The notes: generated from the sequence alone by a model not told the origin. Numbered from the stretch's first letter, positions 33,737 through 42,532 are shown. The stretch: DNA of 64,000 nucleotides from Nocardioides panzhihuensis (GCF_013408335.1 NZ_JACBZR010000001.1:4565501-4629500), one strand, 5' to 3'. Made by a program: numbers and translations.

Positions 33737-36670
33737 TCAGCTGATCAGCTCCTGGCGGCGCGCGATGGCGGCCGCCTCCGTACGGCTCCCCGCGCCGAGC
33801 TTCCCGAGGATGTTGGAGACGTGCACGGAGACCGTCTTCGTCGAGATGAACAGCTGCTTGCCGATCTCGCCGTTGCTGCGTCCCGCCGCGACCAGCGTCA
33901 GGATCTCGCTCTCCCGAGGCGTCAGGGACGTCGGCGTCGCCTGCTGCTGCTTGACCGCGGTCGCGCCGAGCGACCTCAGCTCGTCGAGCAGCGGCTGCAA
34001 GCCGAGCCGCTTCGCGGTCTCCCTGGCCTTGTCGGCAGTCGCCCGCGACCCGGGGACGTCGCCTGTGGCGCGCTGGATGACGGCGTACGTCGTGCGTACG
34101 GCGGCCAGTCCCGGAACGTCGCCGTAGGTCTCGACCTGCTGCTCCGCGCGCGCCCACGCCGCCAGCAGCGACTCCTGAGCCGGCGCGTCGATGCCGGCCA
34201 GCCAGTGGACACGGAGCACCTCCGCCTCCAGCCGCGCGGCCCAGGCACGACCCTCCGGACCCCACTCGCCGGGCTGATACTGGGCGACCACCTGCTCGCC
34301 GTCGCTGCGCAGCCCGTCGACGGCCTCGACCAGGGCGGGCCACTGGACCGCCGGCACCGAGGGCAGCATCTGCGCGATCGCGGAGGCGGCCACGACCGCC
34401 AGCCGCACCCTGCCGCCGAACCACTCGGTCCAGAACTGCGAGAGCGTCTCGACGGTGTCGGCATAGATCGCGAAGACGGCGGCATGGTCTCCGGCGCGAC
34501 CCGCGGCGACCATCTCCACGGTGGCGCCGTAGAGCGCGATCAAGCCCTCCTGGGTCCAGTAGGGACGCAGCGCTGCGGCCGCCTCACCGACCGACGCTCC
34601 CTGCGCCTGCTCCATCATCATCCGGAGCATGTCGAGGAGCGCGACCGGGATCGGCGGCGCGTCGGGCAGGTTGCCACCGGTCAGCGCCAGCGCCTCGTCC
34701 CAGTCCCCCAGGACCATCTGCATCCGGACGATGTCGGAGCGGGCCGCGGCAGCGTAGGGCGACCACTGCAGCGACTCCCCGCCGGTCTCCTCGATCACCG
34801 CACGGAACCACCTCAGCGCCTCCGCGTAGTCCCCGGCCTCGTCGTAGGAGCGGCCGAGCGCGAACAGCCCGCGGCTGACGGCGTACGTCGACCCGACCCG
34901 CCGCGCCTGGTCGATGGTCTCGCGCAGCACCTGACGGAAGCCCTCCACCTTGTCGCCGCCACCGCGGCCGGTGCGTACCTTCAGCATCGACAGGCTGGTG
35001 GCCATGTCGGAGGCCAGCTTGGAGAGGCTGTGCCGTTCGGCGATCTCGATGCCTTCCAGCCCGACCGCCTCGGCCTCCTCGATGCGGCGATAGGCGACCA
35101 GCGTCCGGGTGCGCACGGCGAGGACCGCGCACCGCGCTTTCGGCTCGGCGTCGTCGGGCAGCGCGTCCATCGCGTCGCGGGAGTGGGTGAGCGGGTCGCC
35201 GTTCTCCATGGCGTGCGCCGCCTCGGCCCGGGTCGCCAGCAGCAGCGCCCGGCCGACCGTCCGGCCGGCTGGGATCGCGTCGAGCCGCTCGGCCAGGATC
35301 GCGTCGGCGCGCGAGGGCAGCCCGGCGAGGATGAGCGTGTCGGCAGCCCGCTCGTAGACCCGGTCCAGGTCGACCCCGGCCGCCTGGGCGACCTTCGGGT
35401 CCGCGGCGAGACCGAGCGCCTTCTCGTAGTGGTGGGCCGCCTCGCCCACACCGCTGACGTTGCGGGCCTCCTCGGCCGCGGCGATGCGCGCGCGCAGCGC
35501 GGTCGCGAGATCGCCGGCGTGCTTGGCGTGCAGCGCGAGCTCAGCGGCCGCACCCAGCCCGGGGGTCTCCTTCAGCACCTCGGCGAACCGGGCGTGCAGC
35601 CGCACCTTCTCACCGGGAAGCAGGTCGTCGTAGACCGCCTCGGCGAGCAGCGCGTGGCGGAACGTGTAGCGCGAGCCCGTCGGCTCGAGCACCTTCTGCT
35701 CGACCGCGGTGCGCAGCGCGTCGTCGAGCTCGTCGGTCTTCATCTCGGTGACCGCGGCGAGCAGCTCGTGGGTCACGCGGCGGCCGGCGATCGAAGCGGT
35801 GCGGACCACGCTGCGAGCAGCGCCGTCGAGCCGGTCCAGGCGCACCAGGAGCAGGTCGGCGAGGTCGACAGGGAGGTCCTCGTCGCAGCCGGCCTGCACC
35901 AGCTCCTCGACGAAGAAGGCGTTGCCCTCGGCTCGGCGGACGACTCGTTCGGCGTCGACCTTGCCGCTGGCCAGCTCGTGGACCAGGCGCCGCACCGAGT
36001 CGTCGGAGAGCGGCTCGAGGACGATCCTCTCGACGTCAGGAAGACGGCCCCATTCGCCCACCTGGCGGCGCAGCGGGTGGCGGCGGTGGATGTCGTCGGC
36101 GCGGTAGGACACGACCATCGCGACCGGACCGCTGTAGGGCCGGGTGAAGAGGTAGGTCAGCAGGTCACGGGTGGACTGGTCGGCCCAGTGGGTGTCCTCG
36201 ACCACGACCAGCAGCGGCGCCTTCTCCGCGGCCGCCTCGAAGAGCGTGTGGACGGCGTCGAAGAGCTGGCCCCGGTCGGTCCCTGCCGCGGCGGAGCCCG
36301 GGTTGGCACCCATCACGCGGCGTACGGGCCTCAGCCTGGCCAGTGCCGGATAGTCGGCCGCCACCCGCTCGACCACCTCAGGCAGGTCCGCGACGATCCG
36401 GTCGAGGATCTCCGAGAACGGCATGTACGCCACTGCGCTCTCGCCGAAGTCGACGCAGTGTCCAGCGTGCACCTGCCAGCCGTCGGTCACCGCGCCGTCG
36501 CGCAGCGCGGTGAGCAGGCGCGTCTTGCCGACGCCGGCGTCACCGGCGAGGAGGACGTGCTGGCGCCGGGTGTCACCCATCGACTCCACCCCGAGCAGCC
36601 CGGTGAGGGTCCGCAACTCCGAGTCGCGACCTACGAAGGACCGAGCACTTTGCGCCATGCCCCCTATCAT
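33737..36670 (-). CDS. LuxR-family ATP-binding regulator (LAL type), copy 1
   Basis: 977 residues from ATG 36670 (MAQSARSF at 36658 is an alternative). The N-terminal AAA_16/STAND ATPase has Walker A LAGDAGVGKTRLL and Walker B LLVVVEDTHWADQSTRD. A long helical, TPR-like middle follows. The C-terminal LuxR helix-turn-helix is LTPRESEILTLVAAGRSNGEIG ... KTVSVHVSNILGKLGAGSRTEAA. Such proteins are signal-responsive transcription activators. It is preceded by a 46-residue basic sORF, and its paralogue (36949-39855) has the same arrangement. Confidence 0.93.
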   Translation of the reverse strand: MIGGMAQSARSFVGRDSELRTLTGLLGVESMGDTRRQHVLLAGDAGVGKTRLLTALRDGAVTDGWQVHAGHCVDFGESAVAYMPFSEILDRIVADLPEVVERVAADYPALARLRPVRRVMGANPGSAAAGTDRGQLFDAVHTLFEAAAEKAPLLVVVEDTHWADQSTRDLLTYLFTRPYSGPVAMVVSYRADDIHRRHPLRRQVGEWGRLPDVERIVLEPLSDDSVRRLVHELASGKVDAERVVRRAEGNAFFVEELVQAGCDEDLPVDLADLLLVRLDRLDGAARSVVRTASIAGRRVTHELLAAVTEMKTDELDDALRTAVEQKVLEPTGSRYTFRHALLAEAVYDDLLPGEKVRLHARFAEVLKETPGLGAAAELALHAKHAGDLATALRARIAAAEEARNVSGVGEAAHHYEKALGLAADPKVAQAAGVDLDRVYERAADTLILAGLPSRADAILAERLDAIPAGRTVGRALLLATRAEAAHAMENGDPLTHSRDAMDALPDDAEPKARCAVLAVRTRTLVAYRRIEEAEAVGLEGIEIAERHSLSKLASDMATSLSMLKVRTGRGGGDKVEGFRQVLRETIDQARRVGSTYAVSRGLFALGRSYDEAGDYAEALRWFRAVIEETGGESLQWSPYAAAARSDIVRMQMVLGDWDEALALTGGNLPDAPPIPVALLDMLRMMMEQAQGASVGEAAAALRPYWTQEGLIALYGATVEMVAAGRAGDHAAVFAIYADTVETLSQFWTEWFGGRVRLAVVAASAIAQMLPSVPAVQWPALVEAVDGLRSDGEQVVAQYQPGEWGPEGRAWAARLEAEVLRVHWLAGIDAPAQESLLAAWARAEQQVETYGDVPGLAAVRTTYAVIQRATGDVPGSRATADKARETAKRLGLQPLLDELRSLGATAVKQQQATPTSLTPRESEILTLVAAGRSNGEIGKQLFISTKTVSVHVSNILGKLGAGSRTEAAAIARRQELIS

Positions 36671-36717
36671 CGCGCCTCCGGGCCCGGGATTCTCCTGCAT
36701 TACCGTCGCCCGAGGAC

Positions 36718-36858
36718 TCAGTTGTGTATCGAGTCCATCCGGCGCGGACGACGGCGCTTCACCTGGCGGGCGAGCCGGTCGGCGGCAGCCGCGCCGCGCA
36801 TGCTCTGACGGCGGTACGCCACTTCGGCGTCGTAGCTGATCTGGGTGTTGTAGGTCAT
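36718..36858 (-). CDS. 46-residue basic sORF upstream of LuxR regulator 1
   Basis: MTYNTQISYDAEVAYRRQSM, then an Arg/Ala-rich end. It is homologous to the 40-residue sORF at 39971-40093 through Y-x-A-E-V-x-Y-R-R-Q, and both precede paralogous LuxR genes on the same strand. ATG 36858 is 17 nt downstream of the shared CTAAGG-N19-CCTACCTCAG motif. The Arg-rich C-terminus suggests nucleic-acid or membrane binding; it may be a cognate partner of the regulator. Confidence 0.72.
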   Translation of the reverse strand: MTYNTQISYDAEVAYRRQSMRGAAAADRLARQVKRRRPRRMDSIHN

Positions 36859-36875
36859 GTATCCAGAGTCGGCTC

Positions 36876-36910
36876 CTGAGGTAGGGCCGGACATGAGGCG
36901 CCTGCCTTAG
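36876..36910 (-). promoter_or_regulatory. Bipartite promoter-like motif, copy 1
   Basis: On the minus strand CTAAGG, 19 nt, CCTACCTCAG. The copy at 40155-40189 has exactly the same two blocks with the same 19-nt spacing, ahead of the paralogous sORF-LuxR unit. It may be a promoter, or the operator of the LuxR regulators. Confidence 0.65.
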
Positions 36911-36948
36911 GAGTACGTCAGAGGTGCCTCATTCGGTCGTGATCCGGG

Positions 36949-39855
36949 TCACTCCACGAGTCCACGGCGTCGTCCGATGGCGGCCGCCTCGGTGCGCCCG
37001 GAGGCGCCGAGCTTGGCCAGGATGTTCGAGACGTGGACCGAGACGGTCTTCGTGGAGATGAACAGCTGCGTGCCGATCTCGCCGTTGCTCCGCCCGGCCG
37101 CGACGAGGGCGAGGATCTCGCTCTCCCGGGCGGTGAGCCGGCCGGACGGACCGGCACCGGACCGCTGCGGCGTCGTACCGAACGTACGCAGGTGCTCGAG
37201 CAGCGGCTCGGCGCCGAGTTGCTTCGCCGACTCTCGGGCCTGGTCGACCAGCTCCCGTGCGCCGGCGGCGTCACCGCCCGCACGGAGGATCTCGGCCAGC
37301 CGGGCCCTCGACCAGGCGAGCTCGTGGACGTGCGGGAAGACCTGAAAGGCGGCCACTGCCTTCCGCCAGGCATCGACGAGCTCCTCCTGCTCGGGCGGAT
37401 CGATGCCGGCCAGCCAGTGGACCCGGAGTCCCTCGGCCACCAGGCGTGCGGTCCACGCCTGGCCCTCCAGACCCCAGGTCGGCCTCGCCTCGGCCGGTCG
37501 CATGCCCGCAGCGACGATGCGGTCCACCTGAGCCGTCACCTGCCGGCGCTCACCGACCGGAAGCCCCGGGATCGCGGCGCTGATGGCGCTGACGGCGACG
37601 GCAGAGAGCCGGGTGTTGCCGCCGAACCACTTACCCCAGGTGCGGCCGAGGGTCTCGACGCCTGCGTCGTAGGCCTCGAGGATCGTCTCCACATCACCAT
37701 GCGCACCGGCGGCCTTGATCTCCACCGGCACCGACTCGCTCGCGGTAGCCACCTCCTGCTTCCACGACGGCCGCAGCCGTCGCGCCTCCGCCCCGCGGTC
37801 CGCGCCCCGGTCCTGCTCGATCATCAGCCGGTTGGCCTCCAGCCACGGCGACAGGGCCGGCGGGATCCCGTAGGCCTCGGTGAGCGCGAGCGCCTCGTCC
37901 CACCGGCCGATCTTGTAGAGGTGGCCGAGCCAGGCGGTCCGGGCGTCGAAGGAGTACGGCGCCCACGGCACGCCCCGCTCGACGCCGAGCAGGAAGGCGC
38001 TGCGGTAGCTCTCGCCGGCCTCCTCGAGACGGTCGGCGGCGTCGAGGGCGAAGGCGAGCTGGATCCGAGCCCGCAGCTCCGGGTGCAGCGCACCGGCCTT
38101 GGCCGCTCTGGCCACGGCCGCGCGGAGAGGCTCGATCCGGGCCTGCGGCGGGCGGCCCCAGGTCCCGGCCAGGGTCGCCGAGACCTCCGCGGCGAGACCG
38201 GTCCGGCCGAGCTCCTCGGCCAGCGCCAGCGCCTCCTGGCCGGCCCTCTCGGCGTCGTCGTGACGGCGGTAGATCATCAGCGTCCGGGCGTACGCGGCGA
38301 GCAGACGAGCGCGCACCAGCGGCGGGGCGTCCTCGGGGAGCGCGGCCATCGCCGCCTCCGCGAGCGCCCCCACCTCGACATCGTTGACGTAGGCGAAGCT
38401 GGTCTCGATCTCGACCGTCATCAGCTGGGCGCGCCACAGTCCGGGCGCATCGAGCGGAAGCGACTCCCGCTGCTCACGGGCCAGCTTGCCGGCCCGATCG
38501 GCATGCCCGGCGGCGACCATCGCATCGCTGGCCTTGACCACCAGATCGACGAGGCGCTGGGTGTCATGGTCGGAGGCGGCGTGACCGGCGAGCTGGGCGA
38601 TCGCCTGCTGATAGTGCTGGGAGGCCTCGTCGGGGCCGCCGGTGGCTGCCGCCTCGTCTCCCGCCTCGATCCCGGCGCTGAGTGCGGTCTCGTGGTCGCC
38701 GGCAAGACGCGCGTGGCGGGCAAGTCCGGCCGCGCTACCGGTCGTGAGATCGCCACGCAGCGCCGCGACGTAGCGCTGATGGAGCCTGACCCGCTCCCCC
38801 GGAAGCAGGTCGTCGTAGACCGCCTCGCCGAGCAGCGCGTGCCGGAAGAGGTAGTAGCCGTCCTCGCGCGGCACCAGGATCGCGCGCTCGATCGCCTGCC
38901 TCAGCCCGGCGTCGAGCGTGGCCCGATCGAGGCCGGCGACGGCCTCGAGGAGCTCGTCGCTGACGTTGCGCCCGGCGGCGCTGGCGGTGTCGACCACCTC
39001 GCGGGCGGTCGCGTCGAGCTGCTCGAGCCTGACCAGGAGCAGGTCCGCGAGGTCCCAGGGCAGCTCTTCGGCGCCCGCCGCCTGCACCAGCTCCTCGACG
39101 AAGAAGGCGTTGCCCTCGGCGCGGCGTACGACGCTCTCCACGTCGATCCCCAGATCGCCGGCGAGCTCTGCGACCAGGAGGCGTACGTCATCGTCCGAGA
39201 GCCGCCCGAGATGGACCCGCTCGACCGACGGCAGCCGGGTCCATTCGGCGAGCTGGCGGCGCAGCGGGTGGCGGCGGTGGAGGTCGTCGGCGCGGTAGGA
39301 GGCGACGATCGTGACCGGGCCGATGAACGGCCGGGTGAAGAGGAAGGTGAGCAGGTCCCGGGTGGACTGGTCGGCCCAGTGGGTGTCCTCGACGACGACC
39401 AGCACCGGAGCCTTCTCGGCCGCGCGCTCCAGCAGCGCGTGGATCGCGGCGAAGAGATTGCCTCGGTCGAGCGCCTCCTGGTCGGCGGTGTCAGCCCCGC
39501 CGAGCACACGGGCGACCGGCGCCATCCGCAGGAGCGCCGGATGCACGTCAGCCACCTGCGCCACCACCTCAGGCAGCGCGGTCGTGATGTTGTCGAGGAT
39601 CTCGGTGAAGGGGAGGTAGGCCTCAGCGCTGTCGCCGAAGTCGAGGCAGTGGCCGACGAACGTCTGCCTGCCGTCCGCGACGGCTCGGCCGCGGAGCTCG
39701 CGCAGGATCCGGGTCTTCCCGACACCGGCGTCGCCGGCGAGGAGCACATGCCTGCCCTTGGCCGCTCGCGCGTTGTCGACCAGCCCGATCAGCGTCTCCA
39801 GGTCGGCATCACGTCCGACAAGCCTCTCGGCACTCTGCGCCATGAGGGTCATCAT
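36949..39855 (-). CDS. LuxR-family ATP-binding regulator (LAL type), copy 2
   Basis: 968 residues from ATG 39855 (AAAGG upstream; MAQSAERL at 39843 is an alternative). Same architecture as 33737-36670: LLAGDAGVGKTRILREL, LVVVEDTHWADQSTRDLL, long helical middle and LuxR domain LTARESEILALVAAGRSNGEIG ... GASGRTEAAAIGRRRGLVE. Conserved blocks such as YRADDLHRRHPLRRQLAEW and VVRRAEGNAFFVEELVQA run through both ATPase domains, so these are tandem duplicates. It is preceded by its own sORF. Confidence 0.93.
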   Translation of the reverse strand: MMTLMAQSAERLVGRDADLETLIGLVDNARAAKGRHVLLAGDAGVGKTRILRELRGRAVADGRQTFVGHCLDFGDSAEAYLPFTEILDNITTALPEVVAQVADVHPALLRMAPVARVLGGADTADQEALDRGNLFAAIHALLERAAEKAPVLVVVEDTHWADQSTRDLLTFLFTRPFIGPVTIVASYRADDLHRRHPLRRQLAEWTRLPSVERVHLGRLSDDDVRLLVAELAGDLGIDVESVVRRAEGNAFFVEELVQAAGAEELPWDLADLLLVRLEQLDATAREVVDTASAAGRNVSDELLEAVAGLDRATLDAGLRQAIERAILVPREDGYYLFRHALLGEAVYDDLLPGERVRLHQRYVAALRGDLTTGSAAGLARHARLAGDHETALSAGIEAGDEAAATGGPDEASQHYQQAIAQLAGHAASDHDTQRLVDLVVKASDAMVAAGHADRAGKLAREQRESLPLDAPGLWRAQLMTVEIETSFAYVNDVEVGALAEAAMAALPEDAPPLVRARLLAAYARTLMIYRRHDDAERAGQEALALAEELGRTGLAAEVSATLAGTWGRPPQARIEPLRAAVARAAKAGALHPELRARIQLAFALDAADRLEEAGESYRSAFLLGVERGVPWAPYSFDARTAWLGHLYKIGRWDEALALTEAYGIPPALSPWLEANRLMIEQDRGADRGAEARRLRPSWKQEVATASESVPVEIKAAGAHGDVETILEAYDAGVETLGRTWGKWFGGNTRLSAVAVSAISAAIPGLPVGERRQVTAQVDRIVAAGMRPAEARPTWGLEGQAWTARLVAEGLRVHWLAGIDPPEQEELVDAWRKAVAAFQVFPHVHELAWSRARLAEILRAGGDAAGARELVDQARESAKQLGAEPLLEHLRTFGTTPQRSGAGPSGRLTARESEILALVAAGRSNGEIGTQLFISTKTVSVHVSNILAKLGASGRTEAAAIGRRRGLVE

Positions 39856-39916
39856 CGCGCCTTTCGTCGCCGCCGGGTCGGCCGAGGGGTCGACACCGCC
39901 GGGCCCCGGACGTGAA

Positions 39917-39952
39917 ACAACGCCGAGCGGGATCTCTCCTGCTCGGCGTTGT
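39917..39952. repeat. Hairpin between sORF 2 and LuxR regulator 2
   Basis: ACAACGCCGAGC, 12-nt loop, exact complement. It sits between the stop of the 40-residue sORF (39971) and the regulator start (39855) and has no T-tract. It could attenuate readthrough, giving more sORF than regulator. Confidence 0.6.
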
Positions 39953-39970
39953 CGGTCCTGCGCCTGCATC

Positions 39971-40093
39971 TCAGCGGGTGCGGTCGCGCCGTGCCTGACG
40001 GGCCTGGTTGGCCCGCTGGCGCTTGGCCAGGTCCTTCTGGATCTGCTGGCGGCGGTACTTGACCTCTGCTTCGTAACCTGCGGTGGTGTACAT
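39971..40093 (-). CDS. 40-residue basic sORF upstream of LuxR regulator 2
   Basis: MYTTAGYEAEVKYRRQQIQK followed by a Lys/Arg/Gln-rich helix ending RRDRTR. ATG 40093 has a strong AGGAG at 5-nt spacing, which supports translation. It is homologous in sequence and position to the sORF at 36718-36858. Predicted as one amphipathic, strongly basic helix; the function is unknown. Confidence 0.75.
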   Translation of the reverse strand: MYTTAGYEAEVKYRRQQIQKDLAKRQRANQARQARRDRTR

Positions 40094-40154
40094 CTCGATC
40101 TCCTGCTGGTTTGTCCTGCTGGGGTTTCCTGCTGACATCGAGAACACTCCTCTG

Positions 40155-40189
40155 CTGAGGTAGGTACCGGGATCGGTCGCGCGCCTTAG
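40155..40189 (-). promoter_or_regulatory. Bipartite promoter-like motif, copy 2
   Basis: Minus-strand CTAAGG-N19-CCTACCTCAG, identical blocks and spacing to 36876-36910. It lies 62-96 nt upstream of the sORF start; the IS481-type element begins only 35 bp further upstream. Confidence 0.65.
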
Positions 40190-40223
40190 TTCTCACCACC
40201 GCCACCTCGCTTCCCGACCTAGG

Positions 40224-41351
40224 TGTGATGCCCAGGCACGTTGGTCGAGATCGTGTGACGACACGATCTGAGGTGTAGATGGGTGAAGGCCTCCCTGGTG
40301 TGGAGTGGAGCTGTCTAGGAACCAGTGCCGCCACCAGGAGATGCCTTCATGTCCCACGCTACCCATGCCAACGCGGCTTTGACCCCTCGCGCCCGCCTGC
40401 GACTCGCCCGTTTGATCGTCGAGGACGGCTGGCCGCCCGCTCGCGCCGCTGAGCGATACGACGTCTCTTGGCGTACGGCGAAGAAGTGGGCTGACCGCTA
40501 CCGCGACGAGGGGCCGGCCGGGATGCTGGACCGGTCCTCGGCGCCACACCATCAGCCGAACCGGACACCGGCACCCGTGGTCCGCAAGATCGTGCACCTG
40601 CGCTGGAAGCAGCGACTCGGACCGGTCGAGATCGCCAGCCGACTCGACATGCCTTCCTCGACCGTTCACGCCGTCTTGGTCCGCTGCCGGATCAACCGCC
40701 TGACTCACATCGATCGGGCCACCGGCGAACCGATCCGCCGCTACGAGCACGAGAAGCCGGGCCACCTGATTCACGTCGACGTCAAGAAGCTCGGCAAGAT
40801 CCCCGACGGCGGCGGCTGGCGCTACGTCGGTCGCCACCAGGGCAGGCGGAACAAGGCCCTCACCGCCGAGCGGACCGGACAGCGCAGCAAGCGGTTCGAT
40901 CCACTGACGGGGACCTGCTATCTGCACACCGTGATCGACGACCACTCCCGCGTCGCCTACGTCGAAGCCCACGACGACGAGACCAAGGAGACCGCGACCG
41001 AGGTCCTCAAGAACGCGGTCGCCTGGTTCGCAGAACGCGGCGTCACCGTGACCAGGGTTCTCAGCGACAACGGCAGCTGCTACCGCAGCCGCATGTGGCT
41101 CGAGACCTGCGCGAACCTCGGGATCGTCCCGAAGAAGACCCGTCCCTACCGGCCACAGACCAACGGGAAGATCGAGCGCTTCCACCGCACCCTGGCCGAG
41201 GGCTGGGCATTCAAGAAGTTCTACAACTCCGAGTCAGCCCGACTCGCGGCTCTGCCAGCATGGGTCCACGAATACAACCACCACCGGCCCCACTCAGCAA
41301 TCGGGAAGGCCGCACCCATCACCCGGTTGAACAACCTGGCTGGGCATCACA
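40224..41351 (+). mobile_element. IS481-family insertion sequence with intact ends
   Basis: The element is 1,128 bp with terminal inverted repeats TGTGATGCCCAG at the left and the exact complement at the right. It is flanked by direct copies of CCTAGG (40218-40223 and 41352-41357), a 6-bp target duplication that fits the NCTAGN preference known for IS481. One transposase gene fills it. Both ends and the duplication are perfect, so the insertion looks recent. It landed between the sORF-LuxR unit and the nitroreductase gene, without breaking either. Confidence 0.92.
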
Positions 41352-41356
41352 CCTAG
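40349..41356 (+). CDS. IS481-family transposase
   Basis: 335 residues from ATG 40349 (CAGGAG upstream). The N-terminal helix-turn-helix (LRLARLIVEDGWPPARAAERYDVSWRTAKKW) precedes an rve-type DDE catalytic core: HLIHVDVKKLG (first Asp), TRVLSDNGSCYRS (second Asp) and PQTNGKIERFHRTLAEG (Glu). The reading frame runs straight through the right inverted repeat. Its TAG stop (41354-41356) lies in the CCTAGG target duplication, outside the element proper. Confidence 0.95.
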   Translation: MSHATHANAALTPRARLRLARLIVEDGWPPARAAERYDVSWRTAKKWADRYRDEGPAGMLDRSSAPHHQPNRTPAPVVRKIVHLRWKQRLGPVEIASRLDMPSSTVHAVLVRCRINRLTHIDRATGEPIRRYEHEKPGHLIHVDVKKLGKIPDGGGWRYVGRHQGRRNKALTAERTGQRSKRFDPLTGTCYLHTVIDDHSRVAYVEAHDDETKETATEVLKNAVAWFAERGVTVTRVLSDNGSCYRSRMWLETCANLGIVPKKTRPYRPQTNGKIERFHRTLAEGWAFKKFYNSESARLAALPAWVHEYNHHRPHSAIGKAAPITRLNNLAGHHT

Positions 41357-41393
41357 GCCACGCGCTCGGCGCCTTAGACGAGACACTTCACCT

Positions 41394-42011
41394 ATGGAGT
41401 TCTCCGAGGTCGTACGCCGCCGCAAGATGGTCCGCAGCTACACCAGCGATCCCGTGGATCCTGAGGTGCTCGACAGGATCCTGCACAACGCCACCCGGGC
41501 ACCGTCGGCCGGCTTCTCCCAGGGCTGGGCCTTCCTCGTGCTCGACACCCCCGAGGACGTACGCCGCTACTGGGAGGCCACCGCCCCGAGCGTCAAGGCC
41601 GGCGACGACCCCGACGCGTGGCTGACCGGGATGATGCAGGCACCGGTGATCGTCATCCCGTGCTCCTCCAAGGCGGCCTACCTGGACCGCTACGCCGAGC
41701 CGGACAAGGGCTGGACCGATCGCGACGAGGCCCACTGGCCGATGCCCTTCTGGCACATGGACACCGCGATGGCGACCATGCTGATCCTGCAGACCGTGGT
41801 CGACGAAGGTCTCGGTGCGCTGTACTTCGGGATCCCGCCGGAGGCCGACGCGGCGGTTCGGCTGGCATTCGACATCCCGGATACGTTCGACCCCATCGGG
41901 GCCGTCACCATCGGGCATCCTGCTTCTGGGGGTGCCAAGGGGTCGCCTACTCGGCGTCAGCGGGTTTCGCTCGGGGATGTTGTTCATCGTGGGCGGTGGT
42001 CTCCGCGCTGA
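41394..42011 (+). CDS. Nitroreductase-family flavoprotein
   Basis: 205 residues. FMN-dependent nitroreductase fold: the opening EFSEVVRRRKMVRSYTSDPVDPEVLDRIL with RRRK phosphate-binding region, NATRAPSAGFSQGWAFLVL, and the later MATMLILQTVVDEGLGALYFGIP. The end GHPASGGAKGSPTRRQRV is usual for the family; the residues after it may be extended by loss of an earlier stop, as the REP array begins directly downstream. Reduces nitro or quinone substrates with NAD(P)H; the true substrate is unknown. Confidence 0.88.
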   Translation: MEFSEVVRRRKMVRSYTSDPVDPEVLDRILHNATRAPSAGFSQGWAFLVLDTPEDVRRYWEATAPSVKAGDDPDAWLTGMMQAPVIVIPCSSKAAYLDRYAEPDKGWTDRDEAHWPMPFWHMDTAMATMLILQTVVDEGLGALYFGIPPEADAAVRLAFDIPDTFDPIGAVTIGHPASGGAKGSPTRRQRVSLGDVVHRGRWSPR

Positions 42012-42230
42012 TCGAACCGCCGCGGCCAACGGGCTCGTCCCGCTCGTCGAACCGCCGCGGCCAACGGGCTCGTCCCGCTGATCGAGCCGCCGGAGCCGCT
42101 AGGCGGAGGCGTGTCGAGACCTGCCTCCCGCTGGTCGAGCCGCCGGAGCCGCTAGGCGGAGGCGTGTCGAGACCTGCCTCCCGCTGGTCGAGCCGCCGGA
42201 GCCGCTAGGCGGAGGCGTGTCGAGACCAAC
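42012..42230. repeat. REP-type tandem repeats (2 x 35 bp, 3 x 53 bp)
   Basis: TCGAACCGCCGCGGCCAACG starts 35-bp units at 42012 and 42047. TCGAGCCGCCGGAGCCGCTA starts 53-bp units at 42082, 42135 and 42188. Each 53-bp unit contains the inverted halves GTCGAG and CTCGAC flanking CCGCC/GGCGG, related to the palindromes at 4389 and 29265. Confidence 0.85.
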
Positions 42231-42306
42231 ACGGTTCGCGTCGGGGAAACCTCGCTGAGCGACTGCTACTTCGTTTCAGTGTTCGCCGCCGACCCTTCTT
42301 CGAGTG

Positions 42307-42399
42307 TTTCTCGATCAGCCGCCGCGTCAAGGACGGGCCTTCGGCCCGCCGGCTTCGCCGGCCGCTTCGCGGTCCTTGACTCGGCACCTGATCGAGAAA
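42307..42399. repeat. Multi-hairpin element: 12-bp outer stem, 9-bp inner stem, three TTC-loop hairpins
   Basis: TTTCTCGATCAG (42307-42318) pairs with 42388-42399, and GTCAAGGAC (42326-42334) with 42372-42380. Inside stand three tiny hairpins in series: GGGCC-TTC-GGCCC, GCCGGC-TTC-GCCGGC and CCGC-TTC-GCGG. The layered design suggests a structured RNA or cruciform mobile repeat. It lies 120 bp upstream of the HNH gene promoter. Confidence 0.8.
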
Positions 42400-42519
42400 G
42401 ATTTCGCCATTATCGGGGCGGCGGCGAGGGTGTGGCGCGGGGTTCAGGTTACTTGTTCACGGACTGCATAAATCGGGACTGACCAGCGCAAACAGGTAGC
42501 CGCGGGCGGCTCTTTCACA

Positions 42520-42525
42520 TATAAT
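42520..42525 (+). promoter_or_regulatory. TATAAT -10 element implying a leaderless HNH mRNA
   Basis: A perfect TATAAT ends 7 nt before ATG 42533. Transcription would then start at or next to the ATG, giving a leaderless message. This fits the absence of a Shine-Dalgarno sequence. No clear -35 box is seen. Confidence 0.55.
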
Positions 42526-42532
42526 GAGGCGT

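Larger units (their letters stand above)
42012..42532. other. 520-bp non-coding region: REP arrays, structured element and promoter
   Basis: No gene seen. In order: two 35-bp direct repeats (42012-42081), three 53-bp direct repeats (42082-about 42230), a multi-hairpin element (42307-42399) and a TATAAT promoter for the HNH gene (42520-42525). The other frames here come from repeat sequence. Confidence 0.7.

Noticed and set aside
33821..36808. 995-residue frame opposite LuxR regulator 1
   Set aside because: Antisense shadow; the minus-strand gene has Walker and LuxR motifs. The frame is open only because of high GC.
37033..39915. 960-residue frame opposite LuxR regulator 2
   Set aside because: Same reason as for regulator 1.
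42012..42230. CRISPR array
   Set aside because: Direct repeats are adjacent without unique spacers and belong to REP-type elements; no cas genes are near.
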